A DNA stretch of 64,000 nucleotides from positions 29,173,047-29,237,046 of the forward strand of contig JACBWW010000004.1 of NCBI GenBank assembly GCA_020086605.1. The letters run 5' to 3'. A program made the translations under genes and the position numbers. Source of the DNA: Lanius collurio. Taxonomy: Eukaryota > Chordata > Aves > Passeriformes > Laniidae. This document shows, one piece after another, positions 13,282 to 25,007 of the stretch; the stretch's first letter is position 1; every line of letters starts with the position of its first letter. The notes below the pieces were generated by a model, which worked only from the letters and a program-made list of their open reading frames with translations, was not told the origin of the DNA and searched no databases.

Positions 13282-16200
13282 AAACTGTTGTGCCACTGTC
13301 ATTACTTTCCTGCTACACTCTCGTCTGTTCAAGAGATGCTAGGAAATCGTTGAGCAGGTTTCTGCTCCTGATGTTAAGCTGTTTGCATTCCTCTACATAC
13401 ATACAGCATTTGTAGAAACTTAATGCTTATCTCTGTATGGGCTTTATTTAGAATGTTTGGCTTTAGAGGAAAAGGAAATTGGTAACACTGAAAGATGGTG
13501 TAAATGGATTTAACCAGTTGTTTTGCAGTAAGTCCTTAAACTGCAGAGGCAAAAGGAAAACAGCTTTGGTGATGACAGTTGCTGACTCTCAAAAGACTAA
13601 ATTGCATATCAGATTTACAAAATGGGGAAAACAAATCCAGTCTTACGTGTACAGTATAAAAGGGTGTATACCCTTTGAGAAACTCACTTCAAAATAGGTT
13701 AAATGAACATGAAAATCCTCTGCTGTTGAAAGAAATTTTAAATCACCTTCTCACTCTTTGGTGGATCTTGCATATTAATTTTGTTGCGCTGTAAGCTCTT
13801 ATGGCTGATCTCTTTGTGCTACTGCTGGGAGCACTGTGTTGCAGGTAAAAACATGAAGAGGAGGACTTTTAAACAAGCTTGCTTTATACTAATTTTAATA
13901 ACCTTTATTTAATCAATTCAGTCTGAGAGAAGCTTGTTTCCAGAGACAGGAAATTGCTTGAGGATTACTGGCTGTTGCAGGGCTTTCATATTTATTTCAA
14001 AAATGTCTGGAAAAAATAGTAATAGAATCAGTCTTCCTTTAAAGGCAGTTGAAACTGGAGTTGCTATGCTTTTCCCATGAGGCTGAGTGGAGGTCACTGG
14101 GAATTCTGTGCTAGAATGGTTTTTCTTGACAAATAGTTTCATGGCTTCAGTGTACTCATGCAGGGTGCTTGGACACACCTCAAAACCCCAAGCAAAGCAG
14201 CGAGTGATCTGTTTCCCAAGTGGATGTACTGTTCACTTAGCTGCTAGTGGCTTGACATACTTATTCCTTACCTTCAGATAACAGAGTGCCCTAAAATGTA
14301 CTTTTTGGAAGGAATGGGGAAGGATCTTCTACTTTTCAGCTCTGTGTGTGCAAGAGGAACAAGGCGTAAAGATGTCTGGGACAGCATGTGTAGTATCTTT
14401 CATGTTCATGTGCCCAGCCTGAAGATATTTGAACATGCTGGACAATTGAAAAAAAAAAGCAGAAATCCAGAGAAGACTCTATAATCTGTCTCCTTGTTTT
14501 TGTTTCATGGCTGCTTGCCTGGTAGCTGGCCCTTTCAGGAGTGGAGGACTATGACTGGAGCCAGGAGGGAGGCAGCACCTGGGAGTGGTGTGCTTGGCTG
14601 AGGGACAGCAGGCAGGGAGGCAAGTACCCAGGTCACTAGCAGGATGCTTTACCTCTACATTCTGGTCCCAGTGGTGAAGAGGCTTTATTCAGGGTTTGTC
14701 TCTGCACATTTTGAGTGTTGGAGCGAGTCTAATCTTTGGAAGGGTTTTCATTAGAGTTTTGAAGCTGACTGGACAAAGCCTAGCTGTGCTTTTGCAGTCC
14801 TAGGTGGTCTAGCAAAACAGCCAAAGTGTGAGGTAGAGGATTGAATAACCTGTATGCTCTGACTTCTGGGTTTATCTCCTTCTGACCTAGCATGGCCATG
14901 TGTGTGATTCTTGCCTGTGTGCAGCACAACTTTGTAACCTTTCTCACTCTTGCATACAACTCAAGGTTTACTGCTGAGCTTTTTGCTGACTCCTGCTGTT
15001 CTGCTTTGTGTAACTTACCCCTCTCTGCTTTGATTTCATTTGACTTTCTCTAACTAAGCAAGCCTGCATTACCTGTGGCTAATTTGGAGCACTCTCATTC
15101 GGCTTTCTGGCTTTTAATCTGCATGGAAACCACGATGCTAGAGCTGTGATTTAGGGGAATGATTTAGATATAGAGCATCTTTATGCATAGTAAATTACTT
15201 TTTCCACACTTCAATGTGGATTGAAGATGGAGATGGTTTTAGGACCAGGAAGCCTGTACAACTTCTTGGACCAGCATATTAGACTGCTCGCTTGAGTCAG
15301 AAAGTGGTTTCACACACTTCAGGCCTTGGCAGCAAATCTGAGGTGGGAGTGTTTTCCCATCTGCTGCTTCCACTGGCCCCAGAGTTGTCCTGGTGCAAGA
15401 GCCCAGTTTCCCCAAGAGGGTCCTGAAAGGTTTGTTATTGTTGCGGAGGGGATGGTTTGGTGTGAGGTGGGTGTGGGAGCAGCAGCATGGGGGTGTCTGG
15501 TCACCCAGGAGCAGGAAGGCATCCTTCAGCCAAGACATCCTGAAAGTGCTTGGATGGTGGAGGGATGGGCCTCAACCCCAGCTGGCTCTGCAGAGGGGAA
15601 GATGCTGATGTACAAGAGGTGGGCTAGACTGCAGGTCAGTAAAAACTGCTGTATAAACAAGGTGCTGAGAGCTGCTAAATGAGCAGTTACTGTCAGGCAG
15701 TGCTCCTTGGCTGCCTCAGGATCCTTTGCTTAACATTTTGTTGGAGTTTGTTTGATAACAGCTAGACAGAGACTTCTCCTTGGGGAGTGGAGGAGTGGGG
15801 ATACCTTTGGCACTTGAAGGTTGGTGGAGAAGACAGGTTGTGCTCCCTCTCCTGCTGCAGCAAGTCAGAGCATCTGGTGTCCCACCTCTGGGCTACCCTA
15901 GTTCCACCTTACAATGATTTATTTTTAAAGTATTTTTTCCTCTAATTGCCATGCTTTGTAAAGTCTAAATGTCACTGAGTCAGGTGAGGGAGAAGTTGAA
16001 GCTTCAAACTGACCTTCTATTGAGATACAACAAACAGGTTTTATTCTGCAAACTCTTACTTCTCTACTCTTCTTTCTGGCATGCTTCTCTCCCACTGCAA
16101 TTTAATGGTGGAAATCTTTAACACACAGTCTTTGAATGATGGTTGTAGGTCTCGGATGATGGTTTACTACTCTGCTGGTAAGGGATCTGTCCTGAGGATT

Positions 16201-18245
16201 CTGCTTGGAGCACTTGGCATTCTCATGGTGTGTGTATGTGTCACTTTGTGACATGTAATGAGCCACTGTCCTTCTTGAAGTGTCTTTCTGGCTTGATTCT
16301 TCTAGCTTGTGCTGCTCAAATCAGAATGTAATTGCAACTGATCCCTTGTAAGAAAATCAAATTAAGCATAGCCTCTTGAGGGAGATCAGTTAGAGGAAAA
16401 AAGGTTGTGAGGGTGTTCTGCATAGTGATACGTCTTCTCTGTGAGTAATTCTGGTAATTGTGAGAGTGATTTAAAAGAAAGCAAGCCATTTGGGCTCCTG
16501 TTCCTCACCCCCACTTCTCCTGGTCCTATTGACTTTTAAAATTAATTTATTTCACTTTGCCTGAAGTCTGAACTCTTCAGGTTGAGCACTGGGTCGGAGG
16601 CTGGTGTGCCTGCTGCTGGTGAGGGTGCCCCCCTGGGGAGCCTGCCAGGGACACCAGCAGCCGCCCTCGGTGCGGCTCTGCGGGAGCGGGTCTGTGTGCA
16701 GGCAGTGTGCTAATTGTCCTGTGGTTTTAATTGCGAGGGTGTTGAATGGGGATACAACATTTTCCCTTTTTTATTGAGCACTGGCAAGAGTGATACGGCT
16801 CTGTGGAATAAAATGTGCCCAATGCCACTGTGATGGGTGTCTGTCACAGTGAGTATTTGTGGCAATACATGTGCTCTGTGCTGTTAGCACAGCGCATCCT
16901 AAGGAGGAAAAGCAGTAAGAAACATCTAGCAACTTTGCAGCTACTAAAAAACAAAAGAAAAGGGAAATAGTGGGATAATGGGCACAAAACTGAGCTGTAG
17001 TGCTGAGACCTTTGCAAAGTCTGCCTTATTGAGATCTATTGAAGTCATTCTCTGCTGTGTTAGAATCCCAAATGCAGTCTGAAGCCAAAACCAGAATTTA
17101 AAACTGTGCTTTTTAACTTTCTCGGTTTGGTCGATTATCTGTCTTGTTGGAAGATTAAGTTTTCAGAGGACTTAAGGGACAGTCTTATTTTTCAGTTTTT
17201 ATGTGTGTGTGTTTATCTTTGGAAAGACCTATGTGCTGACGGGCATTCAAACATTACGGATTTGTTAGCCTGGAATGTTCCGATATTACAAAACATCTCT
17301 TCCTGAGAACTTTCTATATGAGGTAGGATACAAATAACAAGCACTGTGTAGCATTTGTTGACATTCATTGAAAGTGGGTGATACTTCTGTATAGTGGATA
17401 TTTTTATATCTGGGAAATGTAATAATTTTAAACTTGAGTTGTGTCTCACAACTGTGCTTTTAGGAGTAAAGTAAGAGTTTCTCCATCTCCTGATATCGTT
17501 CCATGCTTAAATGTCAGACTGCTTCCTTGAAGTTTATATTTAGAGGGCTTTGTGGGGAAAAGACTTCCAAATGGATGTCCTCTCAAGTAGCTGAACAGCC
17601 TGCTGGTTGCCATTGCAGTTGTATGTATAGATGCAGACTGATGCTTTTAGCCACATTAGTTGAAATGAAACACAAGAAATGGTAAGGATAGGGAGAAGCA
17701 CATTCTAGTAGTGAGGGCTTATAAAATAAGCCTTTACTGTACACAGGCTTTGAAGTTCGTTCTCTGAAACAGATTAACACAGATAAATGAGAATAGCATC
17801 CTGGATATACAAGTGACCTTACCCAATCCAGTGCTTCTTTGTCAACCCTGTTATTGAAAGTAACATTTCAAGCTTGGATGTAGTTACAAGAGGTTCTGCC
17901 TTTGCATGGCTTTTCTTTATTCTCCTTCCCTGAAGCCATTCCAGTTTACTGTGAGTTTTTTTCTTTTTTAGTACTTATTATTTTTGGAAGGCATTCTGGA
18001 ACATTTTGTGCATATGGTCCTCTGTAAATGTGCTGTTGTACTGATTAAAGCTGAAAGTATGAAACCTAGCCTTTTTGATGCAGTGTGGCAGGGGGAAAAT
18101 GCTGAAACAATAGTTTCTAAAGGGAATACTTTTCCAAATAAAGACGTTTTAAAAAAACCTACAAACAACAAAAATTCACCCAAAACCAAAACTGGGCAAG
18201 GTTATGAGAGATGTATTCTGCACAGTCCCTAGTTCCTCCCATAGA

Positions 18246-18300
18246 TTTCATAGATTACAGTATGTTTTAAAAAAATCCTTTAAAGAAGATCTAGCACTTT
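18246..18300 (-). mobile_element. Possible old CR1 3' remnant
   Basis: TTTCATAGATTACAGTATG followed by CCTTTAAAGAAGATCTAGCA resembles, with gaps, the reverse complement of the CR1 3' end (TCATAGAATCATAGAATGG, then CCTTAAAGATCATCTAG). The match is short and degraded and could be chance. Confidence 0.3.
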
Positions 18301-18663
18301 AAAAAAAAAACTGTTTTCTTTTCATTCACTGGTGACATGATCCCACTGCTGTAAGCATTTTTGTAATAGTGCAGAAATCTGCATTGCATTGGAGTTGTGT
18401 GCATTAACCTAACTCTTCCCACTGCTCCTCCACAGCTCTGTTTTTCTTCTTACTGGTCCCTGGAAGTTCACAGCCTGCCCATAACTAGCTTCTCCTTCCT
18501 TATTTGGAAGGACAGTTGATTTTGATCTCTTATCTTCCTCTTCCCAAGCAAAACAGAAAAAGTTTCCAGTGAAATTCTGTGACTTTAAAGGAAACATCTT
18601 AAAATCTGAATCTAATGATATTTAGGGCTTTCTCTTGGGCTTACCAAAGCAAGGAAAATTGGA

Positions 18664-18676
18664 TTTTTTTTTTTTT
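18664..18676. repeat. Poly-T tract
   Basis: A run of 13 T in intron 1 with no recognisable retroposon body beside it. Confidence 0.85.
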
Positions 18677-21600
18677 AAGTAATAAAATGCAAATCTTCTG
18701 TCAATGTGTCAGACCTGGTATGACAACCACAGTATGTGGAAATGGAGAAGGATCATCACAAGACTGAGACTGTTACTAGTGGTTTGTCTCTGATTCTGGC
18801 TCTAAAAGTATGAGTGCTATTTGCAAGAATGAAAACTGAGCCTGCTTGGCAGTTGTTAATCCACAACTGACTTGAGGATTTCTATCATGCATGGACAGTG
18901 GAAGATACTGAATACCAGCACTTTTCCCCTTGGCAACCTGGCACCTCTTTGCACACCTTGAAAAGTCTGTTCCTTCCTTGCTACTTACCTTTAAAAAGAA
19001 TGTTGGAGCTGAAGCTTCTTTGGTCCACTCAGGAATATCTTTGAGTCTGCTGTCCATTCCTCTGTGCTGCAGAAGGGGAAGAAGCTTGTATACAAAGGCT
19101 TGCACCCAATTGCCAGCATGGAAGGGGAATAGCTGGAGGAAGTGCTCCCTGCAATCAGCCCACAGGAAAATATGCTCAGCTAACCTCAGGATGACTTTTA
19201 GAGAAGCATCAAGTGAGATGAAGAGGCAAGCAAGGGAGGGGTGCGAAAGCATGATCTAGATACCAAAAGGACTTTAGACTGTGATAGGAAGGATAGAGAG
19301 GAAGAAGCTGGGGAGTAGGATGTGCAAATTGGTGAATCTTGAAGGTTGTTCACCTGAGTTAGGAATATTGGTGTGACTTTATCAGTTGTAAGGTACTAGT
19401 TATCCAGTAGTGAAAAGTCCAGTTCCTTGGCTTAAAGCTTGGGTGTGCCTTAGTGAGTCTGTGTGGAGTTAGGCACATGCCATTTGTCAGAGATTAAAAT
19501 GGAATTTCAGTGTTTAACCTGTCCAGCAAGCTTCTTTCTGAGGGAACTCTAATGCTCCCTCTTGGAAACAGAAGTTGTGCATCACCAAAAATTGTTGGTT
19601 TAGTTTGTTGGGATTTTCTTTTTTTTAATTTAAAATTTTAAAATTTATAAGAAATGTTTTAAGAACCTTCATGGGAGGGAGTAGATAAAAGCTAAACCAG
19701 AACAATTATATAAAAGAAACAGCCGAATTTGAAAGGTCATAGGCCAAACCCTTGGCACAGCTGGAGAATGAGGAAGGAAATCCAACCATTCAGATTCCAC
19801 TTTATTAATGAGCTCGTTTGCAAGAGGGTGTGTGCTGATTCCAGTGTCCAGAATAAGCAGCTTGGTCTTTCCTAGTGATTCTTCTTTGTAGCAGGGAATA
19901 TGTGCAATTTGGCCATCTGCCTTGTGCTGTGACTGTGCTATGCAGAAATCTGCCTTTTTATAATTCGAATGTGAAGGTGTAAAATGAAGCTACCAAACAC
20001 ATTATCTGGTTACTGGGCAGGAGATGGGGAGTGTTACATGTTGTTTGGCTTTTCATATTTCCTCTTTTCCTCTTCCATCTCTTCCCATTATCCTGAATAA
20101 TTGAGAGTTGGCTGTGCTGAAAAGTCAGATAATTAAGATTTTTCTGAACTGCCTGCAGGTAACTTCAAAGGCTTTGGTTTTTTCCTTTGTGCCTAGTTTA
20201 AACTGAATAGTGTGGTGGAATTGTGATGTTATCTCAAAATGTTAAAAATACAATTCTGTTTTAAAAAGCTTTCAACTAAACTGGTTTAGCCACAGAAAAT
20301 AAGTGGAATGAAGGATTTCTTCCTTCTGCTGTCACTTGGACTTGATTTTTCTGGTTTTTTTTATATAGCAGCCAAGAGGATGATTTTTTGCTTTAAAGCT
20401 TAACTACTCTTTGAAAGCAGACAAAATAAGGATACAACAAAACCAGCAACTAAGGGTGAAGGTTAAATCCTCTGAACCACACTGCTTACATTAGATTCCA
20501 CTTGCAGTGTGACCATGAGGCAAGAACAATGCTTATGCTTAGCTTTTCAAAAGCTGTGCTGTGCACACCCATCCCTCATGCCACTGCTAAGATCTTTGCT
20601 GTGTGCATTCAAGAGTTAGCAAACAATGTCTGAGTATTATTCTGTGAGGGGGAAACCATGTGGATAAAATAGAGATTTCTGATGTGCATGAGGATAGCTA
20701 ATTTTCTTTTGGTAAGTTTCAAATATGGTATTTAAAAGCAAGCCCAGTAGCATTCCAAACATTCTCAACATTTCCCTCAATAAACTTTAAAGAATTCAGG
20801 TTGAGGACCTGTTTTCCAGCAACAGTGACACAGGACATAACTGTGCCAGGCATTTTAAGCAACTAGAGTGCTTCAGACTGTCCAGTCTCTAGTTGTCTAG
20901 AGCATGTCCTGAGCATATGGCCTTCCAAAGAACACTTTTCCATGTTGACCTAGGAATCCTGCTGTGACAGAATAAGAAAACTAAGCCATAATCCCGTGAA
21001 AATTTACACATGCTTATAAAGGGATCTTGGATCAAGGAATATGATTTTGCAGCTTCTGAAAGTTTGGAAGATAAATGGCAAAGGTCCCCAAAGAGCTTAT
21101 CTTAAATTGAGCTCCTGACATATATGAGTGTGTCATCCGTGGAAAGGGCTGATGGTGGTTTAGGAGCAAGCAGGAAGTCTGGCCTGCATGGTTTCAGTGG
21201 AAGCTGATGCCTGCTTGAGGACTTTATGTAGAAGCAAACTACTGATGCTTGTGCAAACAGGGCTGGCCATGCAACGAGGGCAACTCTTGCTGAAGCATCA
21301 CTGGGAAGCTTGCTTGATGCCAAGACTTGAAGAAAGAGCTGGAGATTCTGTAAGCTGGAAGCAATGGGTACTTTTTCACTTGTTCGTAGCATTCCCTAAG
21401 AGGGTGTGTGGCTATTGACTTTGTGGACATAGAGGATGGTTTATTGTCTTATTCATATTTAGTAGGTGTTTTTCAAGGTTCACATAAAAAAAAAGCAAAA
21501 ACCCTTCCACCTTTATTGACTGATATACTTTTAACAGAAAAATCTCCTCCACTCCTTACTGTATTTATGGGCACTCCTGGCTGTACTAAGTATTATCTTT

Positions 21601-23276
21601 GAAAACATCTTTGTTTAAACTTAATCCTTACATAACTCCTCAGTCTAGGCTGTGGCATGTGAAATGGGTCTGAAATGTCCTTGCTCTGCATACTTGTGCT
21701 ACTGTCAGCTTCTGCCTCATTGTTCCTTGTATCCATTAACCAGCCCATTCCTTAGTGCTTTGTATACCCTTTGATTCTCCCAAACCCCTGAATTGTTAAG
21801 CTATGCCCTGAGAGTATGTCTCTGACAAATGTGTATGATCTACACTGCACTCTATCTAACTTCAGGCAGTGGAGGCCTGAAGAGTTGTTATGAAACCTGC
21901 TTCCCCTAAGCTGTAGGTATAAGGAGTGTGCTAAAACAACAATCAATTTTCAGAGAATTGAATGTCTGTCTAAACAGCCTCCAAATCAGCTCTCCTCTGG
22001 GAAAAAGGGATAGTTTCTTATCAAGTCAGACTCTCTCTCTTCTGATTTTGCCAGGGAACAGTCAAGGCTGGGAACAAGTTTTGTAACTGGGCCGAAGCCC
22101 AAAGGGAGGATCCTTGCAAGCAGTACCTGTACCCCATGTGTCCTAACAATCCTGAGGGGTTTATCTATGTTGTCCCCCACTGAATGGGCTGGATATCCTT
22201 GTGTCTCCTTCAAATCCCCACTGAACTAAATCAGCTTAGTAGGATGTTACTGAAGGCATAGCAGCATCAATTTACAGCATTTCTGGTGTGGCAGCCCCTG
22301 GCCTGTGATAGACAGGATGCCTGGCAACCTGGGATTCAAGTGGCTTGGTAGCTGAAAAGAGATGTGGAAACCATGCCTGATTTTAGAAGAAGGGAGAGGA
22401 GCAGTGCTGTGTTTTGAAGCAATCTGTTAGTGAATCAAGAATAAGTAATAATTGATTCCCCCGGAAGATATTGTGGTTTTAGCTATTTCTAACTTGTTTG
22501 CTGTTCAGAGACCAGAACTGGACTGCTGACTTCTAGGTGCAGTCTTTGGGGGAGGAAGATGCCTTTGGGGAAGGGGAGCACACCCCAGGCAGCTCAGCAA
22601 ATTTTGTGATAATTGCATGCCCTCTTCCTGCCTCTCCTGCCTGCTGTTAATATCACCTCATATGCATTGTTCCAAGGGCAGAGAGGGCCACCTTTAAAAG
22701 ATACCTTGGCAATACTTTCAGAGGTTATTGTACTAATGAAGCTTCATTAAATTGGAATAGGAAGGACAGATCTTTCTTGATCTAATCAGAAGGGCATTTG
22801 TTGAAGATGGTGTATTGCTTTGTCAGAGCTGTAATTCTGTGTAGAGCAGTGACTTTTGGAGAAGAGCAGAGCAGCCGTCTGTTGGCCTGGAGTATAGGCC
22901 AGAGGCTGGCCTCTCCCAACTGAATATGCACTTAGGAGCTGTGCAGGAAGTCTAACTTGAGAGGATGTGGCAGATGTAAAGATTAACTGGTTTGGTGTTC
23001 TTCACGTGGAGTATTTTTTTCATTTCATGGTCTAGTTGTTGCTGAAGGAATTCTAGCAGGTAAGTGAAAGTATCCTTATTCAGTTCTGTTTGGTGGTAGT
23101 TTGGTGAACAAAGCATTGGCTCCTTATCCATGGAATACATGAGAAATCTATAGGCTATGGTATAGGCTTAGTGGGATAAATTCTCTCCTCTCTCTCCCCC
23201 TTCAAATGAAGCAAGAAACAAAAGGGGTAGACACAGAGTTTATTGTAGCAGCAGCTCCAGACTTGCCACATGACAC

Positions 23277-23306
23277 TTTAAATGTCATCTTGAAATGACA
23301 TTTTAA
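23277..23306. repeat. Hairpin, 12-base arms, 6-base loop
   Basis: TTTAAATGTCAT (23277-23288) is complementary to ATGACATTTTAA (23295-23306) in 11 of 12 positions, around the loop CTTGAA. No transposon ends or target duplication were seen around it. Confidence 0.75.
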
Positions 23307-23948
23307 GGCAGACTGTATGCAGACAATGAATTTTTATTTGCTAGAAACTAAAAAGAAAGATCCAAATTTTAAAGATAGCTCTTTTGTGAAGTAAATATGA
23401 GCATAGCAGTGACATGGAGCTAAGGAAAAACCCTCTTTTTGCTGGGATGGCTACCAGATTTATTGACAAATATACATATTCCCTCCCATAATGCATCTAC
23501 TGTTTTGCCTGAGTAATTGGAAATGTGAGTTCAAATCGTGTGTTTTTCTAGACAATGTTGGTGTATTGCTTTCATCTCAGGAGTACTTAAGGATCTGAAG
23601 GTTCTGCCGTCCCCAGTAGTAGGAGTACTAACCCAGGCATCCTGTTTGTCCTCACAGGGTACAAATACAATACCTGCCTCTGCACTTCTCAGATCTCTTT
23701 GAGATTATCCAGCAGTTTTGAATTTCCTTGGGAAACTTGGCTAAATACAAAACCTAATCGCCCTTCAGTCTGAATATTCATTTAACTGAAGAATCTGTGG
23801 CTGAGTGGGGTTTTCCTCAAAATTAGAAGTATTCCTGTTGTCAGGTGTAAAAAATTATTAATTTCGGCAAATTTGTTTTCACCTGAGAGCTTCAGATGTG
23901 TAATGAATAGCAGGATACAAGTATTGAAATGTGTTTCCATGTGGAGTT

Positions 23949-24025
23949 TTTTGGTTGTTTTTATTTTATTGGTTGATGTGTTTTTTGCAGGGTGCTTTTT
24001 GGTTGGTTGTTTTTTTGTTTGTCAG
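23949..24025. repeat. T/G-rich low-complexity tract
   Basis: Runs of TTGGTTG and TTTT alternate across about 75 bases (TTGGTTGTTTTTATTTTATT, later GGTTGGTTGTTTTTTTG). It lies about 0.8 kb before exon 2 and has no gene-like character. Confidence 0.7.
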
Positions 24026-24819
24026 TGTGTTTACCATTGGAGTCCTTTCAGGTTAAAACCTGTAGGTTGGTGAAATATGCATTCTGCTGGGTCTTCATTA
24101 AAAGTAAGGGTTCAGCTTTGTGCTTTTTCTGTTTCCCAGCTGTGCTTTGTGTGTTTGTGTACAAGGCTGTTTTTGCTGTGACAGTGCCTCATAGGCTGTG
24201 GGTGAATCACTCAGTCCTCAGGTATGAGCAGTGTCACATCCTGCAGTTTTAATTGCTGTGCTCTGTACTGTCAGATGATTATACCTGAGGTTTGCAAGTT
24301 GTTTTACATTCCTCCTCATAAGCGTGTGTTTGCCTGCTGGCTGGCTGTCAGGGTTGCGGTGCCTCTCCAGGTGGCTGAAGAAGCATTTGATTGATTTATC
24401 GTAGCTGTCTAGTACCTTCTGCTTTGTCTTGCAGACCTTCTGAAAAGTGGTGGGGGTGTAGGAAGATTGGCTCTCTTGAAGAATTTTTGAAACAAATCCT
24501 CCAGATGCTATGTCCTCTGGGGCTGTCTTGAAAGGAAAAGCTAAAATTGATTGTAAGCTAGGCAGTCTTCACATTTGAAACATTAGACAGTGAGTGAAAA
24601 GTTATGGTCTCTATAATACAGCTCCTTTTAGTCTTTGCTGAGTAGGAGATTGCTTTTTCTGCTCCTGTTGCTTTGAGTACTATGAATCCTTGGTAAGATT
24701 CCTAAGTGCTAGAACACGTAAAAGGTTTGTCTTTGTTTCTGACTTTCCCTTTTCCCTCTCCAGATGTTGTAGGTGTTTGGCTCAACACTTTTTTCTTGCT
24801 TTGTCTTTGTGTTTTTTAG

Positions 24820-24886
24820 ACCAAGGTGCTCCTGATCAACCAGATCTTTCAGAAATTTTTTGAAAAGAAACTTTGGTGGGTAAAAG
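24820..24886 (+). other. SUSD6: SUSD6 5' UTR, exon 2 part
   Basis: The exon starts directly after the acceptor AG at 24818-24819, which follows a long T-rich tract. The 67 untranslated bases contain no ATG. They include an in-frame TAA at 24881-24883, two codons before the start codon, which fixes the reading frame's beginning. The exon boundary is read from the splice signal and not from a transcript; an upstream first exon is expected because human SUSD6 also has a noncoding exon 1. Confidence 0.75.
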
Positions 24887-25007
24887 ATGTGCCATGGAAT
24901 GGTAGCACCAAAGAGCAACACAGGATCATCTCTTGCCTTGACTGGCCATGGGTTATTTCGTCTGCTAGTTATCTTCGGTACCTTTATCTTGGAAGCACAG
25001 TCCACAG
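24887..25007 (+). CDS. SUSD6: SUSD6 coding exon 2: start codon and signal peptide
   Basis: This exon encodes residues 1-40 plus the first base of codon 41. The protein begins MCHG and keeps APKS at residues 7-10 and GHG at 20-22, as I recall for human SUSD6 (MCHG, APKS, GHG). A hydrophobic signal-peptide core follows at about residues 23-35 (LFRLLVIFGTFIL), with likely cleavage after A37 or nearby (EAQST). The start has A at -3 and an in-frame TAA six bases upstream of the ATG. The exon ends CACAG followed by the donor GTAAGTG. 121 bases leave phase 1; the final G joins AT of exon 3 to make Asp41, so the frames fit exactly. The sequence between the conserved islands has diverged strongly from mammals. 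It targets the single-pass membrane protein to the secretory pathway. Confidence 0.88.

Larger units (their letters stand above)
1..24819 (+). other. SUSD6: SUSD6 intron 1 (right part), noncoding
   Basis: This stretch precedes the first visible SUSD6 exon and ends in a strong polypyrimidine tract and acceptor (TTTTTTAG, last G at 24819). I see no exon that I can recognise on either strand. There is no CpG-island promoter; the noncoding first exon is therefore inferred to lie left of the window. Contents are homopolymer runs, T/G-rich DNA at 23.9-24.0 kb, short local duplications and hairpins listed separately, and two moderately CpG-richer patches near 9.25-9.60 and 16.59-16.74 kb. A possible very old CR1 remnant sits near 18246-18300. 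That all of this is intron rather than partly upstream flank is inference, because exon 1 was not found. Confidence 0.65.

Noticed and set aside
20900..20920. A p53 half-site (GAGCATGTCC) beside a second similar decamer, of interest because SUSD6 is p53-induced in mammals
   Set aside because: The second decamer has three mismatches, and single half-sites are common in 64 kb; I did not find two good adjacent half-sites.
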